Assembly (NCBI GenBank): GCA_963969345.1
Contig: OZ017770.1
Span: forward strand, 6,519,246 to 6,583,245
From: Turbatrix aceti
Taxonomy: Eukaryota > Nematoda > Chromadorea > Rhabditida > Panagrolaimidae
DNA: 64,000 bases
Direction: 5' to 3'
Translations under genes and position numbers: made by a program
Shown here: one piece after another, positions 40,688 to 51,045 of the stretch
Numbering within the stretch: the stretch's first letter is position 1
How the letters are laid out: every line of letters starts with the position of its first letter
The notes under the pieces: model-generated
Database searches by the model: none
What the model was told of the DNA's origin: nothing
What the model saw: only the letters and a program-made list of their open reading frames with translations

Positions 40688-40721
40688 CTTCTTTTTTCCA
40701 CCCAGTAAAAATGACCGTAAT

Positions 40722-40728
40722 TACCTCA
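40722..40728 (+). promoter_or_regulatory. let-7 seed site 1
   Basis: TACCTCA pairs with let-7 nucleotides 1-7. No extended 3' pairing is evident. Confidence 0.5.
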
Positions 40729-40841
40729 CAGAGTCGTTTAAAAATTTCCTTAGATACAACCTAGCCGCTGTTGAATTGTAGCATTTAAGGAGTGATTTTG
40801 TTCCCAATTGATCGAAATTTGTATTATATCGAATAATCAAT

Positions 40842-40848
40842 TCAGGGA
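40842..40848 (+). promoter_or_regulatory. lin-4/miR-125 7-mer site
   Basis: TCAGGGA pairs with lin-4 nucleotides 1-7. Confidence 0.45.
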
Positions 40849-41065
40849 AGATCAGTGGGCGGCAGTTCGCTTCTTAATCTGCATTGGCCAGTACTATGTA
40901 TATTTGCCCCAATTTCACCTTCCCCCTTTCCCAACCTTGCTTACTTTACTTTCTATCCTCATGTTCATGGTTGCCGTTGGCATGCTATTGTTCGATGTGA
41001 CGTGCATGCACCACACATTGCACTCATTTCTCAGCCAGTTGCATGGCAATTTGCACTCTATGGAC

Positions 41066-41087
41066 AACTATACAACCACCTTACCTC
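41066..41087 (+). promoter_or_regulatory. Extended let-7 target site
   Basis: AACTATACAACC pairs with let-7 nucleotides 11-22 without a mismatch, and TACCTC 4 bases later pairs with nucleotides 2-7; the base between is a G:U wobble and a small central loop remains. This is the layout of the strong let-7 sites known in lin-41. Confidence 0.85.
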
Positions 41088-41173
41088 CTTAAAGGATTAC
41101 CGCTCATTTTTTGACCTCTTCGCAAAATTTTCGACCATTCAAATACCGTACCCCTCAGGTTTCATACCCTTAT

Positions 41174-41179
41174 TACCTC
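41174..41179 (+). promoter_or_regulatory. let-7 seed site 3
   Basis: TACCTC, 6-mer seed match, only about 8 bases before the polyadenylation signal. Confidence 0.4.
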
Positions 41180-41186
41180 GATGAAA

Positions 41187-41192
41187 AATAAA
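41187..41192 (+). other. Polyadenylation signal AATAAA (lin-14-like gene)
   Basis: Canonical signal that closes the microRNA-site region; the last let-7 seed match lies just upstream. Confidence 0.5.
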
Positions 41193-41210
41193 ATCGATTG
41201 TCTGTTCGTT

Positions 41211-41652
41211 GGAAGAAAATTGAGAAGAAAAAAAAAGGGTGCACCGGAAGACGAGATCGGGATCAAACAGGTTTTTGTCACATACCCCGCCGCCGCTGAC
41301 GTTCGTTAACGCCCGAGTAGTCACTGATATGCACCATTAGTAACAGAAGGGTCATTTGAATCCAGATATCCCCGGGGTTGACAGCAACAAGCTACGTTAC
41401 ATAAGTCGTTAAAAAAGCACCTGCTTGACAGCTGGGATATATGTTCGATTGTAATTCGAGCACGACACACAACTGCCGGCCAAGTTGACAAATCAACAAA
41501 AAATCAAAATGCGCCGCGATTGACAATTCAGCTGCCGGGAGTTACGAGGGCAGCCAGCCTCACGAAAGTGTATTACTCAGCGAGTTCGGTGTTGCAAGCG
41601 TTTGAAATTTTTAATAGTAAAGGTCCGCAATTTTTGCCTCAAAATCAATTTT
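41211..41652. other. Spacer between lin-14-like and Ig-domain genes
   Basis: No coding exon seen. Probably the promoter and 5' UTR of the Ig-domain gene. Confidence 0.4.
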
Positions 41653-42504
41653 ATGGCTCGAGTTATTATACTGCACGGTGAGTTTTGGCACATTTTGCAA
41701 TGCATTTTTAATGATCGCACTTTTTAGACAACAAAAAACAGCACCAGGAACCGCCATCCGTGATTCCATGGAACAGCCACTTTTTTCGCGTCCGTGATTC
41801 AAAGGTAGGAACGTTCGCCAAATAAGACATGGCGTTCGACTGATGTAAAGTTAATGCATGATTTATTATTCCAGCATCGACAGGCGATCACGAATGAACT
41901 TGATTTGAACATACGACGTAGCGGCGGATGGCTTCTAGCCAAGCGGGGTTTGTTGTTTTTCTGTTCTGTTTGCGACCAAAAATAGTCGAAAAAAAATCAC
42001 ACCATTTTTTTGTTTCAGATACACACCATGAAACTCCAATTCTCACAAGTCGACTCGAAGATCAGTGGCACCATCACGACGATACTGTTTCACTCGTCGT
42101 AAACTACAAAGCACACCCGGAACCCACTGTTAAATGGTTTGTTTGTCTGATGATACGTGAGCGAGACTCAATTTGTTTCAGGTTCAAAGAACAGCAACCC
42201 ATTGTTCCGACGATGCGAACGATGATTTACATTTCCGACAAAAAAACTGAGGCATGTTCATTTTGTCATTCTACCTTAACACACACCGAGCCGACAATTT
42301 AAATTAAAATACCTGTAAATCAATCAACCCCTATTGTAGCTCGTCATACTTGATGCACAAAAAAGTGATTCCGGTTTTTACACTTGTCGAATTGAAAATT
42401 CGTGTGGCGTCAGGGAAACAAACTGTCAAGTTTACATCGGTGATAATGAAAGGCTCAAAGCCAAAGGAAGCAAAACGCTTATCGGAAACACTCGCGTCTT
42501 TTGA
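41653..42504 (+). CDS. Small single-Ig-domain protein
   Basis: Six exons (41653-41677, 41728-41804, 41875-41947, 42019-42136, 42182-42251, 42340-42504) join in frame to 175 residues. The C-terminal about 100 residues are one I-set immunoglobulin domain: PEPTVKWFKEQQP gives the B-C strand region with the core Trp, and DAQKSDSGFYTCRIEN gives the D.G.Y.C motif of strand F. The usual strand-B Cys is not in the expected place (SLVVNYKA), as in many intracellular I-set domains. There is no signal peptide, so a cytoplasmic or muscle-sarcomere-type role is more likely than secretion, but this is inference. The intron after 42251 uses a GC donor (GAG then GCATGT). The first exon is short and the start could lie further upstream. 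No specific ortholog recognised. Confidence 0.68.
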
Positions 42505-42919
42505 TCACTCATCTACAGACCAAGATATTCGAATCACATATTTTGATATGTATTTCGTCGAGACTGCATTATTAAACAAACCCTAGGAACACACAGACTT
42601 TCTCTTCCCAAACCGCACACATATCATACGGTGCGCACGACTGAAACAATAACACATTTTGTGCTGTTTTTTGACGCTTAAAAAACATCCAAACGATAAA
42701 GATGCATTTTTGTGATACGTAAAGCCGATAATTTTCCCACAACACCATTATCTCCTTCTTTGCGGGGAATCGGTGAAATACAATTTATTTTTGATTATTC
42801 TTTCGGCACACAACACGTTACAAAAAAAGAAAGAAAGTCTGCGTGCTATACACAACATTTTCATCTGTTAAATTGCTCGACATAGAGCAAGGTAACTGTA
42901 CACAACAAAGGAAAATGGC
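42505..42919. other. Convergent spacer with 3' UTRs
   Basis: Lies between the stops of the Ig-domain gene and the MBR-1-like gene. A minus-strand AATAAA is at 42784-42789. No coding exon seen. Confidence 0.45.
42784..42789 (-). other. Polyadenylation signal AATAAA on minus strand (MBR-1-like gene)
   Basis: Lies 131 bases beyond the stop codon at 42920-42922. Confidence 0.45.
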
Positions 42920-45900
42920 TTATTCAATGATAGACATAATATTAAAATCACTTTTTTCATTCACACTGGTTGAAACGGCATTGCTTGATTCGTCACCGGA
43001 ACTTATGGTTTTGATGCTGTCATCGGTGGATATGACAAGAGACTCAGCAGACTCACCAGCCGAGTCTTTGTCTTTCTTTGCCTCGGGGGGCGTCTTTCGC
43101 TTTGGTCGCATCAAATAGCGCTCTTTGACCTTGTATTCGAGTGTGGAATGAGGAACACCGTAGAAGCTGCCTGCTCGATGCACCGACATTTCACCTTTAC
43201 GCACGGACAACACGGCATTTTCGAGGGCATCCTTGTCGTATTTTCTGAAAAGAAAAACAAATCAACGGTCGATCTTACATTAGAGATGTTTTGGTTTGTT
43301 TCCCTACCTGTACTGGCCCCGTTTTGGTCTCGGACGCTTCTCCATTTCATCGCCAGAGTTTTCTGTCGGTGATGACATGCTTCCTTCTTTTGTCCCATTC
43401 GAGACTTTTTTTTCTGTGTAGTGCTTGAAAAAGTCGGTAAAGGAATTAAGCGTGCCTCCAAAGTGGGGTAATGCAGGTAGAATGTTTCCGTTTGAGCCGA
43501 GTGACATTAGAGGCAGCATTGAAGGCGAATTTATAGTTGGCATAGACTGTGTTTTTTGCAGAAGCAAAGCCGACTCATCCTCTTCTTTTGTTGTTTTGAG
43601 AGACGCCGAAGAACACCTGTATTAAAATTCGTTGCGTTATCAGACAACAAATGAAAAATAAACAAAATAAACACACTCTTCGACTTTTTTGGTTTTTCTT
43701 TTCCGCACTTCGCCATTTAATTCGTCGATGCTCTCCAGCTTGTATATTTTGTTTCGCAACGTGGACCTGGGAATACCGTAGACCACAGATGCACGGCGGG
43801 TCCCCAATCGACCGCTCATGATTTCCTAAAGTCATTGAAAAGTTAACAGCATTTGCATAAAAAGCCTGTTACCGAAACCGCGCTGTTTAGCGCCTGCTGT
43901 GTATACGTCCGTTTGTTTAATTTGACACCGGGTTCGCTGAATTCTGGAGAACTTGACCTAAAGGGTGTGCCATTGATAATTTGGTATTCCTTTTGACGCA
44001 TGCTCGCAAATTAGATTGTACCAAACAAATTTGAGAATACGCGGATGGAAAAATGAGAACTTACTTGTCATTCAGATCGGCAGATGCCGCTGACGAAACT
44101 TGGTCGTCCTCCACAGTCTTTGAATTTTGTTGGGATTTGGCACTAAGATCAAGAGGCATGTCGCTGCCGTTTTCCGAAGAATTGGAAATCTTGGGTTCTT
44201 TCTTAGGAGGATCCTTGAGAAGGAATGGCCTTTGATTTGTAGAGTTCAGAGTTGAGCAGAGATTGGCATTAGTCTGTAAGTGCTGAAGAAATGCTGCTTG
44301 CTGCGCAACAAGCATTGCCGCAGCCGCCGGCATGTTAAGTTGAGCTGGATTAATCGTTCCTGGAGCGCGCATGAAAAGTGGCATCATGTTCGAGCTTAAC
44401 AGTTGGTTCTGCCAGTCTGATGTGTAACGCTGCATAGCTTCCGCTAAATTTGATCCAGAGTTATGTATGTATGTTAAAAGCATGTGAAAAACAACGCTCG
44501 CTTACCGTCAAAAAGTGGAGGACGATTTGGACTGGACTGAGAATACAATCGATCCGTTGGAAACGTCTGATTGTTGAGTACCATGGGCCATGGCGGAAAC
44601 ATTGTATTAGGCACTGAAACAATACCGTTTGTCTTTCTTTTCTTTGACAACATTCCAACGAAAAAAATAACAGAAATTGGAAGAATGGGTGAAAGCTTAC
44701 TCGAGAAATACGAATTCAAAGCAGCGGTTGCGAGATTTAAAGCCGCAGCCTGATCCTGTGTCGTAGTAGTATCTGGCGGCGTTGCCCGGGGTTCAGGGGC
44801 CTCAAAATCAAATCGAAGTGTCTCAACACTTTTGAATTTCTTTTTGGATTCCTTGACAGGTGGTTCGGGCACACCGTTAAAACTCTTAGAGGGCTAAAAA
44901 GAACGGTTGTAAAATCCGGTAATCAATGCTCACAAAACAGGATAAGACAAAACGCACATCGAAGTCAGCGTCTACTCTGCTTCCCTTACACCAATTACAA
45001 AATTCTTGACCACTCCAATTGCCGCTTACTTGTTGGGTATCTGAAATATTAAGTGTTCAATTTAGCACTCCGTGACTAGGCACTGAAAGGAGCTGTGTTA
45101 GGCAAAAAATTGGCTTCTAGCCCCTTTGGTGTAACGGATAAAACGGCTTTTCGTTTCCGAAAGCCCGCCCTTAAGACGGAAAACGGTGGAATGCTGGTGG
45201 AAGCTGGTGGCAAAGTCCCTGCCAGTTGGTTGGACCAACTCGCAAAAATGAGCCAAGCCACTGCGCTCCGACGTTTATTTTGGCTGCCCGCGAGAAAGCT
45301 TGTTTGGGGCTGCTGATTGAAGAAAAGGAACTACGTTCGTGTGCAAAGCATACAGTAGTCAGCGTCAGATACGTTAAACTAACGAATAAAAACAAGTGCG
45401 CCAAATTAAGAAGTATTTCACGGCCACGAAATATTTCTTGAAACTTTTGATGAGACGGGGGTACCCTCGATGGAGCAACAGCGACATACGTACACCTCCA
45501 AGATGCGATTAGCTTGTTACGCCAAGTATAAATGCGAAATCACGCGTCTGGTAGACTTGTGCACGCTATCAATTGTCTGTGTCCCGCCAAAAGCGCGGCC
45601 GTGGCATTCATTTTAACACAATGTGAGACAGTTAGTTAGTGAGGTCTGGTCCTATGCGGCTACCTGTTCCCCGTAAAATAAGCAATTCGGTGTCGCACGT
45701 GCGACAAAAGAGACAAAATGGGAGACCAAGAAATAATAACGGAATCTGTCTCTGATTCGCACAGTCAGTCGGCGCTGTTTTTGATTTCGTCACGGTCACG
45801 GTAAAAATGCGGCAATTCACGATTCACATTCTCGAGTAATATATGACATTGAAAAAAGTAGGCAAAAATTGCTAAACAATAGCAAGCCTCCGACTATTGT

Positions 45901-46981
45901 GCAAAAAAGCGTGTCAAGCAAAGAAGCATACCAACACGCCGCCGTCGTAACTTTTCGACTCAGCACAGTCTACCGTATTCCTGCCTGCTCAGACTAGTGA
46001 GGTTTCTGGCTGCACGAAAATTCGACAAATTTTTTTAAACACTCAATCATCGCAAGAGCAAGAAACACCAGAAGAGAAGGAGTATCAAAAAGAAGGAAGG
46101 AACATCACCAAAAAAGCTGCGTCTGCCTGCGTTGTGACTAACGACGATATCAAAAATATGCGCCATGATTGCGGTGTGTGTCGGCTCAAGTTAGTCACTA
46201 AAGGCCAAGTATAACTGTTATTTTTTTTCGCGGGAACGATTTGTTTTGACTTCGGTCGTATTAGGAAAAAGAAACAATAGATACGCACGAAAGATACACG
46301 AAACGGCAGGCAAGCTTGCCATTTTGCTACGTTTTTTTGCCGATCGAGGAGAAAAAAAAATATTTTTTACGCTAATTGGATGAACTTGTTCGACACCGAT
46401 AGGGACGTATATTTTTGTGCCTCTCCATTTTGTTTTTTCTCATTCTTCATTTTTCTTTGCTTAACGCCGTTTTCTTCACTCTCGGCCACAGCAGATGGTT
46501 CAAAAAAGTTTTTTGACACGCAAATGAAAAATTAATTTCTCGCATCGGCCACCCCTAATCTGTCACCGATTTGCTCGGATATATCTGTTTTTATGACGAG
46601 CCAGACGCTGGTTAGCCTATCATCAATGCTTTTATCGTCTTCAACATTTTTAAGCACATCCTCCCTTTGTAATGACGCTTTTCAACACGAAAAATATAAT
46701 ATGTCGAATCCCCTCGCTCAAAGCTTTTTTCTTGTTTTTTGAGTCATTTTAAAAAATCGGGGGATTCAAAATTTAATACAAAATCGAGGCTAATCGCGAA
46801 GTCGCATTCCAAAAAAATTAGCGATAAATCCGTTCTTCTCACCTTTGTGCTTTTTGCTAAACACGTCAACGTCGTCCAGAGCACTTAGGTGTATATTGAC
46901 ATCTTCCAGGCCTGAAATAATGACCATTAGCCCGGTATTACCGTTATTGTTTTTGATTACTGGTTCCGAGACAATGCCTCC
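42920..46981 (-). CDS. mbr-1: MBR-1/E93/LCOR-type transcription factor with two pipsqueak HTH domains (5' end missing)
   Basis: Ortholog of insect Eip93F/Mblk-1, C. elegans mbr-1 and vertebrate LCOR/LCORL, nuclear factors in neuron remodelling and metamorphic timing. Minus-strand exons: 46843-46981, 44958-45040, 44701-44893, 44506-44613, 44065-44443, 43873-43957, 43677-43825, 43308-43616, 42920-43244; these give 589 residues in one frame. The N-terminal part has a FCNWC zinc-binding-like motif, as in LCORL. Exon 44065-44443 carries PLDLS, the CtBP-binding motif. The first pipsqueak HTH runs across 43873-43957 and 43677-43825 (RTYTQQALNSAV...YGIPRSTLRNKI); the second is in the last exon (MSVHRAGSFYGVPHSTLEYK, KERYLMRPKRK), nearly identical to the family consensus. 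Earlier exons and the start codon were not found; the 46843 exon enters in phase 0, so at least one more exon lies upstream. Confidence 0.9.
45041..46842 (-). other. 1.8 kb intron of the MBR-1-like gene
   Basis: Bounded on the minus strand by GTGAGA and TTTCAG. Contains a 73-codon plus-strand frame at 45095-45316 overlapped by a 77-codon minus-strand frame; neither shows a domain. Nothing else supported. Confidence 0.45.
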
Positions 46982-49900
46982 CTAAAGATTACCATAACAA
47001 GATCGCAAACGCCACAACGAACCACAAGAGCAGACAAATGCCAGAGACTTGTATTATTGTTTTTTCGCTAGCAAGAATAAAGTGCCATTAATGGCAAAGA
47101 GGTTAAAACCGTATTATTTCGACAAGTGTTAAAATCACGAGTCTAATCGTTCTAGTTTAAAAAAATAAATATTTCCTTTTGTCTGTATATCACAAAATGT
47201 GATGTCAAATTGGTACACCGTCATGTCCTCGTCTGGGGCTACGTGGTTATCCTGTGGGTGCTTAGAGAAGCCACAAGACTGGTGGGAAGACAAAAAGGAT
47301 TTGTGCCCACAGCACACAAAAAGGTGGTTTTAGTGTATCTGTGTACGCTTCACCAAATGCATGAGTCTTCTTTCAAAAAAATACTTTCATTCGCTCATGA
47401 CATATCGAAAAGGTATTAACTAAGACTAGGGTAAACAAATCTTTCGGGTTGAAGTTGAGACGAAATCCTACCTTGAAGCCTGCTTGGGAGCAAAAATTAG
47501 ATGTGTGTTGGATTCTATGGCATCTGCATTCTATTTTGACCGATAGAAAGAAGCGCGTCAACGAAAAAAATGCAGCGCTTTACAACGCAGTGGTCTAAGT
47601 TTTTAAATGCATATCTAAAGATACTCCGACCGTAATTCGACAGATTAATTGATGAATCCGCTGAATTATCATGTGGTGGTGACAAAAATTTTGACGGTCT
47701 AATGCATCTCGCAGAGTTATAACCTTGGTGGTGCAAGTGGCAGCTTAAGCTCGTTACTCTGGGCTTTTTAATGCTCCACTGTTTTTAGGTATATTTTCAG
47801 TATGGTACAAATTCTTGCAGTCGAAAGTGGAAAATGAGGTTTATCTTGACGCAAGTATGATTGTATCACTGTGCCCAACGGTCATATGCAGGGTTCATTA
47901 GCCTAGAGGCGACTCCATTGCTCCAAACCAAAAATCTCCGGCACTAAGCGTCCAATTTGATGCGTCGCCGAGGCAACCGTATGCTCGGCACCGACGAAAA
48001 GGGCAACTTTGAAAGGTGCCAAATTACGAAGTGAGAAGCTTTCTCGCAAAGCTATCAGGAAAGACACAATTACTTTTTTCAGAAGCCAAAGGCAGCTTTC
48101 AAAAGTCAATCGCATCATTTTTACAAAAAGTGAGTTCAAAAATAGAAGCATGTTGTACGCCATTAAATCGCAAAACTTTGAAAAGACGAAAAATTTGCTC
48201 CAGAAAAAAAACACTCTACATGAAAGAAAAAAAATATTTTTAGAAGAAAATGAAATTATCAGTAACCGTGTACAGCAGCATGACTAAATGCGGTTATCGT
48301 AGAGGTAGATACCTATCTCGATGAAAAAATGGTAGTTCTATAAATTTAATAAAGCAAATTAAAACCCATAGTCCAAATTTTTTTTTGGATTTTCTTGGGA
48401 TACGAAAAAAGGAGGCAGATAATAATGAGACCACAGCCTAGCTGTTATTATTAAGTTTTGCCACACCATTTCAAGATTTTCCAAAAGTTGAGAAAACAAA
48501 AAATATGAAAAAAAATTTCGTTGGATCCTGATGATAGCCGCTGGCATGTTTAATGATATTGTTTTAGTGGGGCACGGCTCCTTAAAAAAACAGGCTATGG
48601 TTATCATCTCAAAAATTTGTGGTTAAAAAGCCTACGATTTGTGAGCACAGCAATGCCTACACTTTAGCGAAGCAAAATTATGATAATTTAAAAGCAAAAC
48701 GGCAAAGGGCCAACTATCCTTTCTGCTATCTCGTTAATAATGCCAATTAAACGAAGGATCGACAAGCTAAAAGTCCCGGAACCTGGCAGTGTGTATTCCA
48801 AAACGGAAGCTTGGTCCTCTTACTTCTGTGCATCTCGAAACTGCGATTTGTCTGTGTAAGCTTAGCCGTCTACGTCGTCCGATGTAATTTTCGGCTGCGC
48901 AGTCTTTCCCCTATTTTCGCGAATTTTTAATCGCTCATAGCTGCCAAAGTCTTATCCTTCTTTCGTTAGCATCTTTGGGAAATGCTAAATTGAACACGGA
49001 TGAAGCCAATGGATAAGCAAAAAAATAGAAACAACGTTTTTTGCAAAGATATACCGCATATAAATCAATTTTGTGTTAACAGACGACGTTGAGCAACTCA
49101 TGCAGACTTGAAAAAAAAGTAATACCAATTAGGAAGAGGGTTGCGGAAGTCTGCGCAACGTTTGGTATTGCTTCGGTTGGACAGAAAACAACGCCAAGCA
49201 CGTAAAGCATTCCCAGCAAAGTGAAATTTAATTTTCAAACAGACAGTACCTGCCAGTTTTTCTCATGGGAGGGAATACCGAAATTGAGTCTACAGGTAAC
49301 GAATAGGCAACCACCTAAACAGAATGGTTGTTTGCCTCGGATTAGGTCATGCTTCGTAATTTTATCTTAATAAGGTGGCGCTTGCATTTGGAATAACAAG
49401 CAGGGTGCAAAAATATCTATGTGAAATCAAGCCTCCGCGTTTGATAATACAACTCACCGATTGTGACCAAAAGCGTTCGATTTATACGACTCAGTTCGCG
49501 ACAGTGATATCGTCGTTGTGTAGCACACGTGTAGTCACACTTTTTATGATGATTCATTGACTACCGTAACGGGTTTGGCGGGTAGAAAGGCAAGCACGAC
49601 AGGCTGGTAGCGTTGTGAGTCGAATAAGAGAAGCTGTAACTCTGCACGCTAGCACACCCGGGCGCCGCTTTTTTTGGGACGAAAAAACGGATTGGCTGTT
49701 GTTGTCGACGGCAAAAAAGTGCCGGAAGACAGAGCAAAGACGGGCAGAGAGCGGAGAAAGAAAGCAGACAATGCACACCACGCCTTCCAAAAGCTGTAGT
49801 TTCCAATTGGCCAGCTTCACTCAACAAGTAAGTGATAATTTGACAAATATGACTAATTATGCGCTCAAACCGGTGAAGATAGAGCTGAAAAAAAAGTTAG

Positions 49901-51045
49901 AGCCGTGTTAATGATGAGAGTATTGACAGAAAAGATAGGCTCATACGGGATAAGGAATGAAAGCGTCCGGGGTGGCCAAAGTGTTTGAGGACCAGAAAAA
50001 GCGAAAGCCTTCACTGGCGTCTCCCTTGCCGGCTTTCCGAAGGCTTTTTAACACAGCAAAAATTTTGTGCGCGAAAGAACCACCAGGATTGTGTGGCTCA
50101 TTAATACACCGCTGAGAAATAGAACTTAATTTTTTCTGAAATGTACTCCGGTTTTAGAACAGCCAAATGCCGTCGGCCAGGGACTCAAAAAGCGGTATGT
50201 CTGTGGTTACCTGTGCAAAAACGTAAGCCGTTGAGTCAAAATTTGGTGTTTACTATTGAATTAGGAAAACGACACAAAAACAGTGGCTAACATACGCCAT
50301 TAATGATAGCATTTACCCCCGGTAAAAATTTTATCTGATACAATGCTAGCGGGCCAAACACGAAAGGTGCTTGTTATACAGCTCATTACTTTTCTCTTTT
50401 TAGTCGATTTCGCCTAAATATCATATTTGTTTTCTCGCCAACGCTACCATTTAGGTAAAAGATGCCATAAAGCAGTGTTTATAATAAAGTATCCAAAATA
50501 TACACAGAGATGAAATTGTCCCAAAAAAAAGTGTTTATGCCCCCATCAAAGCAAAATGTATGCAACAATATTACCTGAAAAGCGAAAAACCGAAAAGCAC
50601 CTAAGCCGCATAAAAAGTGGTGGTGATGTGAATGTGACGAGTGAGACTCATGAATGTCGGCATTTGGATTGTGAGGAAACTGTGTTCGTTTCTTTTCATT
50701 CAAATGAAAATCATAGAGTTGATTTGGGCCGTGTGAGCGTGACCACAGAAGGCGTTGTAATGGTATCAGCTCTTTCAAATGCCTTGTAAATTTAGGAATA
50801 ACAGAATAGTAAAAACTTTATTTATCTAGATTGCAAGACAGAAAAACTAAAAACATAAGAAAGAAGAACTGTGAGTAAGGTCAACTAAAATAAATCAATG
50901 CAAAACAATACAACATCAAAATAACATGATATCGGTGAAGCGAAAGAATGAGAATAAAGATAGGCAAGAACAGCAAAAAAAACGGCAAGCTTTCAAAAAA
51001 CCATATCTACAAAACAACATTCAAAAAGAATTCAATCATTAGCGA
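46982..51045. other. Region upstream of the known MBR-1-like exons
   Basis: Expected to contain the remaining 5' exon(s) and promoter of the minus-strand MBR-1-like gene. Candidate open stretches at 49554-49827 and 50479-50789 are open on both strands and were not accepted. The stretch 50816-50821 is a minus-strand AATAAA that fits the gene starting at 53600. Confidence 0.4.
50816..50821 (-). other. Polyadenylation signal AATAAA on minus strand
   Basis: About 225 bases beyond the stop codon of the gene at 51046-53600. Confidence 0.4.

Larger units (their letters stand above)
40119..41210 (+). promoter_or_regulatory. 3' UTR of the lin-14-like gene with lin-4 and let-7 target sites
   Basis: About 1.1 kb of AT-rich, non-coding sequence between the stop codon at 40116-40118 and an AATAAA at 41187-41192. 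It contains three CTCAGGGA 8-mers (lin-4/miR-125 seed match plus A), weaker variants, and three TACCTC let-7 seed matches. An 8-mer is expected by chance about once in 65 kb, so three in 1.1 kb is far above expectation. The same two microRNAs regulate lin-14 in C. elegans (lin-4 firmly, let-7 by complementarity). Confidence 0.8.

Noticed and set aside
46915..46944. Possible 30-base intron inside the 46843-46981 exon (GTAATA...TTTCAG on the minus strand)
   Set aside because: Below the usual minimum intron size and open in frame, so kept as coding. It would be an exitron at most.
49554..50789. Frames open on both strands upstream of the MBR-1-like gene
   Set aside because: No domain, both strands equally open, no splice site of the right phase to join the exon at 46981.
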